From positions 5,431,986-5,495,985 of the forward strand of contig JACDOX010000004.1 of assembly GCA_014549065.1 (NCBI GenBank): a DNA stretch of 64,000 nucleotides. The letters run 5' to 3'. The position numbers and the translations under genes are program-made. The notes beneath the pieces were generated by a model. It saw only the letters and a program-made list of their open reading frames with translations. It did no database searches and was not told where the DNA came from. Of the stretch, positions 48,801 through 60,414 are shown in pieces (within the stretch, counting starts at the first letter, position 1; every line of letters begins with the position of its first letter). This stretch comes from Cardinalis cardinalis. Taxonomy: Eukaryota; Chordata; Aves; Passeriformes; Cardinalidae.

Positions 48801-50322
48801 TGTGGTATAGTATAAACTATAGCAGTAAAGAACTATTTGAAAATTGTTTAAGTACCTTTTGCAGTTTTTAAGGAAATAAATACTTTGAGAGCATATATGA
48901 TGAAAAAAGGGTAGAAAAGAAAAAGTATGAATATTTGCTAATATGAAGAGACTTTCTAGTAATTATAGGGAAAATACACCANTTTTTTTTCAAATCAAAT
49001 TAGACCTACCAGAAACAAACACAAGATTTATGCATCTGTACTGTNTATAATTGACAACTGGCATTTGTAGGTCCTATCACTTCTTCGTTTTTGTATTGAA
49101 AAGACAACAAAATTAGAAGGTGAGGCAGGCACAGAAAGTGGGTGCAACACATTCCAAGACACCTCTCAGTTTGTATAGAAATGGATCAATGACATGGAAA
49201 AATACCACTGCTGCCACCTGTTCCTTCTCTTGGCGTCTGCCTGTATCACCCAAACATGGAACCACGATAACATGATAACATTGTTAATGACAGCAGGTGC
49301 ATGAAAGAAACAGGAAATTTAACTCCTGTTGGTTCTTGGTAGAAATGCAAATCCTGTTGGTTTCTTGCAGTTTTACAAGAAAAACNGAAACAAAATAATT
49401 TCCAGCCTTTCTGCAGAGTTACTCTTACCACTCCTCATGCTTGCCTTTAATTACAAGTGCCAATTAAAGAACTCTTATTTGGTTTTTACCAAAAGTTAAC
49501 ATGAATATTTGTATTCTTTGAGAAAAAACTCTTTTCAAGACTGAATGCATGTGTTATTGTGGCTGTAACACATTTCTCATGGACATGACTCTTTAGGGAT
49601 GACACAAATTTCAAGGAAATCTATTAGGTTTTATGCCAGTTGTCACTGCAGGGTGATGCAAACCAAAAATGTAGTAGAAGATTTAGCAACAGAGACATCT
49701 CAAATGGAATAACAGTGTTTTGTTTGCAAGGTTTTTCCAATGTTTCCATTTCAACTTCATTTAAAATAAAACTTTTGTAAGACTGAAACAGGCAATGAAA
49801 ACATCCACCTGCAATTCTAACTTGGCAAACATATTTTAATATAATTTAGATTCTTGTTTTATTAGTTTGTAACCAGATGACATAAAGACCATGGAGATAA
49901 TTTTATACTCATGAGCTGGATCTGAAAGTTCACCATTTACCCCCCATGATTTTACTGCACTAGTTTAGCTAGAAGTGTTCTGTGGCCTGTTAGGTATTTA
50001 ACTAGCTGAAAGCAGACTTGAGCTATTGAAATGTTTCAGCAGAAGGCTCCTCTCTTGCCACTTAGCTGCATACATACTTTCTTTGTCTAGCAGCAATTAA
50101 CCTAAAAGTGATTGATGTATACCTCATAGGGAAAAATTTAGAGTTGTATGTTCATCCATTAAAAAGCACAAGACTCTAAAGTGGCCTAAACAGATTAAGG
50201 AAAGAGACATGTGGCTGCTTTATACTGGAAAATTGGACAGTGCCAGGACCCCTATGCTGTTTTACTTCACTTGACACCCTTAAATTTTTAACATGGCACC
50301 TGACATATTATTGTTTTATATT
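42831..50322. other. Long unique non-coding stretch
   Basis: No gene recognised. The segment 44470-45070 is somewhat richer in G+C and could be an old unclassified repeat, but I could not match it to any family. A T-run of about 15 lies at 47352-47366. Short open frames show no recognisable protein. Confidence 0.5.
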
Positions 50323-50406
50323 ATTTATATTTATATTTATATTTATATTTATATTTATATTTATATTTATATTTATATTTATATTTATATTTATATTTAT
50401 GTTTAT
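50323..50406. repeat. (ATTTAT)n hexanucleotide microsatellite
   Basis: Thirteen perfect atttat units (50323-50400) and a final variant gtttat (50401-50406). The open frames that cross it code for alternating Ile/Phe or Ile/Tyr and are artefacts of the repeat. Confidence 0.97.
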
Positions 50407-52035
50407 CAAGAAGGACTACTTGAACAATTCCTGAGCACAGAACACACAATTAACACTGACCATGGACCACACCCTACAAACAATTTGAATACTACCTCAT
50501 TCTGGAAAGCAAAAAAGATTGAAGTATATACTCAAGAATCATAACAGACAAGAAGAGCTCAGTGTGAGAGAATGCCCTAGTCACTTTCAACTGAATCATA
50601 TGGGCAGTTACCAAAATGGATCAAATCTGACCAGTATTTAGCTGTGTGAAAGACTGCACTATCTGCCTAGGATTCCTCTACTGCCAAAAGAAAGAGCTGG
50701 TCACTCTAGCAGCTGAATCCTACAGCTATTGTAGACAGCTGTGAAAAAGCTTTCTTGGGAAAAGTGAGTGTGGCTGAAAAAGCTTTTATCAGGCACTTCA
50801 ACCTTTGACAGTCAGGGTAAAGTGAGGCACAGGCTGGGAACTGGGAAGTTGGTTGTGTCCATCCTTCCCTGTTGGTCACCGCTCTTGCCATGTCCCTTCC
50901 CCCAATTTTCTTTAACAGAAAGCTTAATTCATCACTTGCTGTGAGCTTCTAAAGAATGACAAACTGTCTCATTTTTTTTCTGCTAAGGCATTTTTACTAT
51001 CCAAAAGGAAGCAAAGTTACTGATGCTGCTTTTTCTCATATAGCCACAGTTGTTTAAATGCTATGGACGCACGGTCTCAGTGGCAGAACTAACCACCCTG
51101 AAGCATGTTTCTCTCCCCAGGAGTTTCACACTGAAATTCTAGCTCTGTAAGCAAAATTTGTATTTCTGGCCATCTTAATAGCATAATTTTTATTCAACTC
51201 TATTACTGCAGAGCCCTGAGATTGGTCTTGGTGTCCCACTGTGCTAATGCTTTGGAGTTTTTTATATTTTCTTCTTAAACTTATATTTTATGGCCAGAGA
51301 GAACATATCAATGTGAACAACCACTCTCCAAATAGTTCTACTTCAACTTTATGTATTCTTGTTATTGTCTGTGTGCAGCTCTTCTGCTATAAGAAACTTC
51401 TTCAAGAGGTTTTATCTGTATTTATGATATGATTTGTTTTGCAAATAAAGCAATAATAGTAAATATATTGTTCTGAAATCTCTGATGTAGGTCAGAGGGA
51501 AAGAAGGAAAAAAACCCAATTATTCTCCCTCCTTGTTTAAAAATACTTTAAGTCCTTCTTGTTTTCACACTGGCTCCCTTTCATCCCTAAATGTTTCGCC
51601 CATAAATGTCATTGTTTAAGACTGAGCTTTCAAACTCTGATTACAGTTCAAACTGCAAGGGAAACCCAAATGGGTTGTGTGTGGAAATATTTGGAATTTA
51701 TTTTCTTCCTACTTTATGCTCTGGGTCTCTTCATGGATCCTCCACACAAGAATATTTGTGGTAATATAAGCAATTTTAAATGCCAGAAAAGGTGTAGGGT
51801 TAATTAAAAATAAGAGATAAANGATGGAGAAATTCTCTTAGTAGTTCCTTGCAAATGTCAGGTGAATAAGCCCCTTTCAGGAAAGTAAGTAAATCTTTTT
51901 CTTTAGCATTTCAGAAATTCTGTGGGAATTTCATGTATATTTTTTCCTGACTCTTTTTCTATAATGCTGTGCTAAGACTATTAAGATACAAGCCAGAAAG
52001 TCAAAGTATTCTAAGCCCCAAATATTAGAAAGACA
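50407..52035. other. Unique non-coding sequence
   Basis: No gene recognised. No ambiguous bases occur from 49387 to 51821. A 26-base segment with strong splice-like borders lies at 51121-51146. The motif tgaaaaagctt occurs twice at about 50740-50790. Confidence 0.5.
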
Positions 52036-52507
52036 TGAGCTCATTGGAGTGAGTTCAGAGCAGAGCCACAAAGATGATCAGAGGGCTGGAACATTTCTTC
52101 TTTGAAGAGAAGACAAGCTGAGAGAGTTGGGATTTTTCAGCCTGGAAAAGAGAAGACTCTGGGGAGAACTTGTATTTGCCTTTCTTTACCTAAAGGGACC
52201 TACAAGAAAGCTGGAGAGGCACAGTGTATTTCTTACACATAGAGACAGGACAAGGGGGAATGGCATTAAACTGAAAGAAGGTAGGCTTAGATTAGGTATT
52301 AGAAAGAAATTCTTCACTATGAGCGTGGTGAGACCAAGAGGAGATTGCAGAGGGAAGTTGTGGATACTCCATCCCTGGAAGTGTTCAAGGCCAGGTTGAA
52401 TGGAGCCTTGAGTAACCTGATTTTGTGGAAGGTGTCCCTGACCAAGACAGACAGGTGAGAAACAAGTGGTCTTTAAGGTCCTTGCCAATTCAAACCATTC
52501 TATAATA
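52036..52507 (+). mobile_element. CR1 LINE 3'-end fragment, plus strand
   Basis: The text follows the 3' portion of avian CR1 almost block by block: attggagtgagttcagagca, gccacaaagatgatcagagg, agagagttgggatttttcag, cctacaagaaagctggagag, ggacaagggggaatggcatt, agaaagaaattcttcactat, ccctggaagtgttcaaggcc, and gtctttaaggtccttgccaa near the end. About 470 bp, so strongly 5'-truncated. The end reads ccattctataataag, with no array of the usual attctatg octamer, so the tail is very short or decayed. No reverse transcriptase domain remains. Open frames here on both strands are shadows of CR1 text. Confidence 0.96.
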
Positions 52508-55500
52508 AGCTGATAAAACCCTTTGCTGCTGATCAACTTTCTGAGAGATTCTAGCGGTTTTCAGCTGACTAAAGTTGAAACTCTTCTCTTGTTATTTTTC
52601 CTTCAAGAAGAAGCAAACTTTTAAAAGTTTGTTGTTTGTTGTAGACCTGCGTAGCCACAATTTCTATAATGTTGAAGAGACATTTCCAACTGAAAGGGGT
52701 TTCAGAAGTGGCAGATACAGTTAGTCACAGTGGATAAGAGCCACAGCTTATTGGTTCTCCTACAACAATCAGCAGCTTTTTGGTAAATGGCATAGTTAAT
52801 NACACTGTTATATTTAACAATGCAGTAAGATGAACAGGAATCTTTCTGTTAGAAAAAAATGTTTTTTCCTGAACATTTCTGAACATGGTTTACACAGTGA
52901 AGGCTTTTCCTAATATTTGATGTTCGGTGACCTATCTGGTTTTTTACCAAAACTTAAATTCTAGAAGACACAGCAAAGGCTGCAGGAAGTCCATTGAGAG
53001 GCTGTAAATCCATTTGTAGCAGCATATTTTCCTTACCTATAGCTTCCTATTATCCTATGGCATGAGTGTTAAATAGGATGAATTTGAATCAAGAATACTG
53101 GAGGAAAAGTGTGAAAACATAGGAATTATTGAAACATGGTGGGATGAATCACACTGACAGAATGTCAGCATGTGTGGATACACATTGTATTAATAGGAAA
53201 AATTTAGAAGTGAACACAGGAAATGCTTTTTNTTGCCTATTTTCATGCAAAGAACATTTTGATAGGAAAGCTGAAAATAAATATACGTTTGCTACTATTT
53301 TCTTAGAATGTTAGTAGTTAGACACAAGTCAAATATTGATGACAGAAAGGTCAAATATGAATGTGATTTTTANTTTAATATTCTGATTCTAGAAAAACAA
53401 TGATTTCGAGCTCTTATCTCTTCAACTATGGCCCTGGACAGACTCTCAAAAAGATGATTCAGACTCACAAATGGTTATAGAAACTTAGCTTCCACACTTC
53501 TAATAGCAAAGTTGCCTCTGTTGGAGGNTTTCTAGTAGCAGACATTGCTTTTTAAAATTTCTCAGATGCTAATTACCTGCTTTCTTATTTCAAAACAATG
53601 ACCTTNTGATTTTGTCTGATACAAAGTACATATTTCTCAGACTCTCTGTAACTGAAATGTTATTATGAGATATATTATGCTGCAATGAAGCTACTGGTAA
53701 CACTCAGACTTTAACAGTATTCCTTCTAAGCATATTATATATTAGTAATTATAATTTATAACATGGAAACCACAGAGTGGAAAAGGCAGATTTTAAGAGA
53801 AAACAATATGAGAGNTATGTCAGCATGGAAAAATAAATATGAATTGTGGAAAATATTGAAATGTTAATAGAAAAGGTCTTCTGTGTCTTTCTGGAAAGGT
53901 CTAAATAGTAATAAACAATATTCTTCCAGCCTANATCTTTGAAAAGTCTGCATTCAAAATGTGAAACTACACTGGAGTAGAAAAAATTTGACTGTCCTGA
54001 AAAGCATTGGAGCAGAAAATGGGGGGCAAAATAATTCTACAATTTGTGAGACTCCATTTGCATCCAATTGTATCACTCCCTCCTTGCAGGAGCTGAGTTA
54101 TTGGAGACCTCAGCGAGGGTGGGTGATCCCCAGGGGGTGTTGAGAGAGGGGATNTCTGGGCGTGTTTGCTCCTGGCACTGCAATCCGGCAGTACACGAGG
54201 TGTTTATGAGAAGTTCATGGCAAAAGTGAGGCACTCTACCACTGCTATTCTCTGTCACGGATATGTTTTTATCTGCAAGAGGTAAGGAATCCCTATGTGA
54301 ACAACATCTCTCTGCACTGTTGGAAGAATCACTGGGAAAAATAGACATTTTTTTATTGTCAATTCAGGGAATGGCATAGTGTTGACAGGAATACTGTCAA
54401 TAGAGGAAGACCTCTGTACTAAACACTGCATGGNTAGTTAGATTGTTTTCCTGGCATATGGAACTGAGGACAACATCATGNGACATCTTCACAACAAAGA
54501 GTTTTAATGCACAGGCAAGTGGCTAAACCATCAGCTTCTTCATTTGCAGATTTCTAAAAGAAAAAAAAAGAAAAACAAACCCTTTCTGAAGTTTCAAAAC
54601 AAAATTGGAGCAAAATAAAACCTTTTAATGGGATGAAATATATTTTAATGACATATCCAGTGATATTAAAAAAAAATAGTCTTGATTATTTTCCTCCAAT
54701 TTTTTTTTAAACTAAGATAATATAGAGAATAACTCATTGAAGGGACAGTTGAATCTTTATTACCTATATAAATAAGGAAAAAAAAAATAGCTGTACAGGT
54801 CATTCTTCAGAGACATTCAGAAACCTTGAACTGAAAAACTCATGTTTATGTCTTCCATAGTCATCAAATCCAATAAATATTTTGTCTTTTTTTGTCCTGA
54901 ATAAGGAATTTAAATAAATTTTTTGTGTTGTTATGTCAAGTCACTATTTCNAAAAAAAAATGAAACTCCAAGCAAATAAAAAATATAAAATATGTGACTT
55001 TAAAAAAAAATACTGTTGGTTTTCTTGTTGCATTAGATTCTGTCTGTTTGCTGCCAGCAGCAGGAATTTTGTGTATATACCAGAAATCCTGCAAAACATG
55101 ATCACTTTATATTTCATATCGATAAAAAGCCCATTTTTCTCTTTGTATGTCAGCACTCTCTTTCTACTTCTTGTCAAAATCTCCAGCTGTGGACTAAGTA
55201 ATACTGGGGTATTTTTATGCTATTGCATTTGACTCCTCTCCTTTTAAAATACAGGTCTTACTGGATAAATTACAATACTAGAGCTGGTTGTTTCAAATAA
55301 CCTTTTTTTAGATGTTCCCTCGGAAGTATTTTTATTTTTGTACATTATGTTACTGAGCATTAAATCTAATTGGAAATAGGTATGTCAGTGACTAGTGTGT
55401 AATCAAAGACACTTAGCTACAGTCTCTAGGCTTGTTTATATTCTCAGATTATTTAAAAGAACAGTNAAATGCTTTCTTTTCCTCACCCTTGAGAATGAAA

Positions 55501-58077
55501 ACAGTTGGGAACTTTCTTGTATGTTTCTTAAAATATCATGATTGCTATCATTTTTGTGCATAAGAATATGTCAGACTCTCCGTTAANTGGAATTACAAAA
55601 TGTCTTGAAAAGGCAGCAGTGTAGGGAGATACACAAGATATTGAATTAGGTTTAATGCACTCACCCTATGAACACCTGCAGGCCAGAACACCAGCTTTTA
55701 AATGGTGTAAATTGTATTTGTTTTAAGTAATTATTGCACATAGATTAAATTAGAGGTGTTACAGGTTTGTGCAAGCTCATCTAACTTGAAGGTGGCAATT
55801 AGTACCTATTTAAAATACACTACAAGTTACTGTCTTGAGGCAGTTATCTCTGTCAGAACTGCCAGTTCTCTTGAAAACAGATGCACATGCAGGTTTTGAG
55901 ATGTCAAATGAAGCATAAAAAATAGTTATTGAAACCTGATATCTTAATCATTCTGATCAGCTACAGTGAATCAAACATTTCGCCTGGGGCAAATTTCAGT
56001 AGGAATCATAAAGTGCTAATGGCTACCGTTTTTTGCCTAACTCTGAAATATCAAGCTGAAGACTATATTTGCATGTAAAAACTTACTGTGATGGAAATCN
56101 ATAAAAACAGTGAAAAAGTTAGACTTATCAGCTCCTGTGAATTTTAATTGGCTTTTTAAGGCTAAAAAGTATGAAGAAAGTCTGTGGTAAGAGATACTAT
56201 TTGAAAATAATAAATATTGAAAAGATATAGCTGACATGAGGAAGCAAGAATAGTTACTGTAATTGGATACCAGGTTATGAATGAGGAAAAAGATGGAAGA
56301 GATTAAATGCCTCACACAATAAAAATGAGACCTGCAAGACAGTAGGAGAGTCTAAATGTAGAAAAGAGATTGCATTACTGCAACCTGTCTTGGAAGGTTT
56401 AAATAGCAGGGCAGGAGAGCTCTGTTCCTCTCAGGCTGGCATCTCTTAATGAACTCACCACTTCCTCTCTTCCTTCCAACTCTTCTATTTTCTCTAGTAA
56501 ACCAGCAAGAAGCGAGTGAAACCTGCCCAAAATTTAAAAAAAAAAAAAAATTAATAGAATTAAAATACTAGGAAGGAGCAGGAAAGCTAATGATATGCTG
56601 GAGGAATACAATTATACTAAAGGTGATACTGCTAAAATTTGCATAGGTTCATTAGAAATCAGCAGTTTTAATTGTCTTCCTCACTGCTGGCTTCATCAAT
56701 ATCAGCCACAAATAAAACTAACATGCATATATTAACCAAGCTGGTATAAAGCCAAAGCACCTGGGTAAGGTCACTTACCTCCTTTAAGTACAATATTAAT
56801 CATGATTCTGGCATGGTTTTGGTTCAGGCTGATTATTATCTTGGCACTCTCNTGAACAGGGCAGGGGCATTTCTCTTTGGGCAACAGGTGTGAGGTGACT
56901 GTTCTTGGGACCAGATGAGAATTCAGCCGTGTGATGCTGATTTGTGCTGTGCTATTTTCTCCCAGCTCCATAGGAGTTTTGGCTCATTTTTTACTTCAAG
57001 CCTCAGAGACAGCAGGCAACTCACCCCAAGCTCCTAATCAGGCTGAGCACTATATAACTTGGATGAGAAATTTACACAGTTTCATACATTGTTATTCACT
57101 GCTTAGAAAAACCTTTGCTTTGACAAATTATGNAATTTTGGGAGCAGGTGTTGTATTTAATTAGAAGTTAGGCTTTTTTAAATCTTTTTTTTAAGAGAAG
57201 ATAAATATTACTAACTAGTTCTAATCATTCAATATTCACATTTGTTGGCTGTAAAAGTGGATGCTGCTTCTAGATTTTACCTGCATCTGCTTAGATTAGA
57301 TATGAGAACATCTGGTCTCCCTATTNGTGCCAGGATTGAGCATGTGCTTTTTAAAGTAGGATTTTTCTCTTAAACAGGTGCTGTGCTACCTTCTCAAGTC
57401 AAGAGTTTCCATGTCCATCAGTCACATGGTTTTAGTATGCTACCCCTTGACTTTTACACCATTTCAAACGAAAAACACTGTTTCAAGCAGTGTTTNCTTG
57501 ATACTTGATAAGTCAGTCAATACAAACAGCATTAGGATTTTCAGTGTGAAAATTGCCTTACTGATATCAGGATCCTCTTTCTGNGGTTGGATTAATCTCT
57601 AGGATACACCATAACAGAATGTGCTTGATATCTAAAAATTAGTATGCTCCTTTTATGCAGCACCAAGCCTCTTTTGTCTGTATGTATAAAATCAAAAACT
57701 GATTTTTGAGACTTTTAAAAATATATTTTGCCCAGTCGACATTTCATGTTGCTACTGGGCATATGGAAATGATGTGAATCTATATGACCTGCCCATTGAA
57801 AATGGCTCTGCAAAAAATTGGTTGTGATTTGAATGCCATTTTGCTAAGAAAGATGAAATAATTTTTAAATTTATAATTAATCATGTCAAAATCACCATAT
57901 GCTACAGCAAAAATCATAAGACTTGTGAATTTTGAACTGTATGTATTTATGTGAAATATGTAGCAGAACTTAGAGGTGTTGATTTGAAACTTCTAGATAT
58001 TCGGGAGCTGTCTTGTTGCTGGGGCTGAGGTTTATATTGTATATAAAAGATAGAATACCTCAGTGTTCTAATAAAAA

Positions 58078-58103
58078 AAGCACTGGTACAGCATCAGTGC
58101 TTT
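58078..58103. repeat. 9-bp stem hairpin
   Basis: aaagcactg and cagtgcttt are separated by gtacagcat. The arms are too short for a confident RNA call. Confidence 0.7.
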
Positions 58104-59426
58104 GGAATAAAATACATGTTTGGTGTAAATGTTATGTCTGTCTTTTTTTGTATTGGCAGCAACTTACCGGGATGATTATAAAATAAAGGAAAATTGACGC
58201 ATAAGGAAATGGCAGTTTTGGTCTTACATGAAAGTTTTCTAGAGTAGAGGAAAACTGCTCATTTGTGTTTTTAAAAACCAGTAATACTCTGACNTTTGGA
58301 AAAACTGCTACATAGTCTGAAATGAAACTAATGTGCTGTCTGCCGACCACATTCCTGAGTAGGATATTTTGTCTATTTCTTCAGATAAGATTAATATGAT
58401 ACAAATATGATTGAAACCTGAAGAAAGTGAAAAGGACAGTAGTGCTTAAGGTCAGCAAAGACAAAACTAAAACTTGTTTGCTTTCTGATGACAAGTTCTT
58501 CAACAATGTAATCTTGTTACTGGAAACAATACCTACAGCAAACTGGGCAACCCAAGTTTCTCAGAAAATTGGCTATTAACAATGATTTGGTAAGAAGAAA
58601 TTAGGTATTGTAATTGAAGCAGAAATTTCTATTGCATTTTGCAGCAAATAATTTCTGAGCCTTATAATGCAGTAGAAATGAGATGTAGAAAACTGCTAGG
58701 AGGAAAAAAGCCAACTCAAAACCTCCAGTTAAATTATTTAGCTACAAATGAGAATATGATTTGAAGTGATGTGATACATGAAATAAAAAGTCTTCTTAAG
58801 ATCAGTAAGAGGTTTGTCAAGGACCAGCTTTCCTTAAGATGGGAAAACTCTAGCAAAATCAGTGTATATGAAACAAATGAAGACACTAACAGAACTTAGT
58901 CTCCATGTTCAACATCACCTAGAACCTCCCCGCTGCCTGCCCTTAGTCCTGGAGCCAATTAGCAGGTAAAGGAAAAAGCAANGGCATGTTACCTATAGGA
59001 TCATAAAAGCTGTCAATTTTTCCACGAGAGTTTAAGAAAAACCAGAAAAATCAACAAATGCTTGTCGTTAGCAAGCAGTAGTAATAGAGAGCAATTAAGA
59101 AAATGATCAAAGAAACATAGTCTACAGAGCCATAAAGAATAGCAGAAATAAGGATAGTATTATAATACTAATGATTATAGTAGGAAGAAATAGAAGTGAA
59201 ACAATCAGTATTAATTTTTTTAACTTTAATTTTTAAAGGAAATATATATGCAATATGACTTTACAAATGAAATTAAAACTTCAGCTAATTGATAAAAACA
59301 CATTATTTTAATTCAAGTGGCAAGCCAGTTTGTAGTAAGGCATTATTTTCTGTAAAAATTGCCATATAAAATTGTGATTGTCAGAAGATTGCTGACAAAT
59401 TTTTAATAACAGCAACTCCCGCTGGC

Positions 59427-59440
59427 TTCCCTTAAGGGAA
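59427..59440. repeat. 14-bp perfect palindrome
   Basis: ttcccttaagggaa, with no spacer. Confidence 0.8.
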
Positions 59441-60414
59441 ATGTTTCTCTGAAATTTTTTTCCTGGCACAGAATGATTAATAGCTTTCTTAAGAAATGGT
59501 GCCAAATCTATTTAACTGAAAAACAATTTCATGAAGTTACAATAGCAAACACAGGATGATCTCATCCCACTTTATCTGTTTCACGCATCATGCTGCAAAT
59601 CAGGCAGGGATGATAAGAGGAAAATATCCATATCTTTAACAGGGCACATGTGTATGTCAACAAATGGGAGCATATTGATCTGGAAGTAAGATCAATTTAA
59701 AATTACATAAAAACTCACAAAGTAGTGTTTTGAGTACTTTATATTTAATTCATTTTGGGAAGAGTTTGCAAGCAGTTTGAGAGCATGTATCGTGTTTCAT
59801 AATAGAAGTAGAGCTGGTCCCACTCTCTTGGGACCGTACTTGATGATTCCCAGACCCAGGCTAAAAGGATGTGTTATAATTGCAACTTCAGAATTCAGGT
59901 TGCTCACATTTCAGCTTTTCACCCCTGCTTTTCATTCATGTTAATCTAATTCAGTAGAACTAAAATATATGATAACCCCCTCAACTGTTAGTCCATACCT
60001 TTAAAGACTTACAATTCTCAGAGTTTTGGAGAAGATTATTGCACTGACACTTTTTATTAAATTAGGAAACAGAAGTATTAAAAGCTTGATGATCTCTTCA
60101 CTGTTCACTGAATGAGGGTATATGTTTAGATCTTTATATGTTTATATAACATAAATCATTTTACACACAGTTCTCTGTCAATCTGTTTGTGCAATGACTG
60201 ACAAAAATCTTGTCACTTTTCCTGATGATGTTTTGACAGCTGTGCATAATATTTAAAAAATGAAACTGATTAAATGTCACTTATAGTTTTAAATGTACTA
60301 TATCTTTACATTTGACAAAAGAGTTTTATGATTCAGGTTCTCAAGATGAATTTAATATTATCTTTTTTTAGATGACAAAAGTAACAGACTTGGAAGCAAG
60401 TGAAAAACCTGAAG

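Larger units (their letters stand above)
52508..60371. other. Long unique non-coding stretch
   Basis: No gene recognised. A short G+C-richer patch lies at 54080-54200. Homopolymer A-runs include 56534-56550. A 9-bp hairpin, aaagcactg / cagtgcttt, lies at 58078-58103, and a 14-bp palindrome, ttcccttaagggaa, at 59427-59440. Confidence 0.5.

Noticed and set aside
50240..50544. Two open frames with alternating Ile/Phe and Ile/Tyr
   Set aside because: They are artefacts of the ATTTAT hexanucleotide array.
52127..52536. Open frames of 90 and 116 codons on opposite strands
   Set aside because: They are shadows of the CR1 3' end. No reverse transcriptase motif is present.
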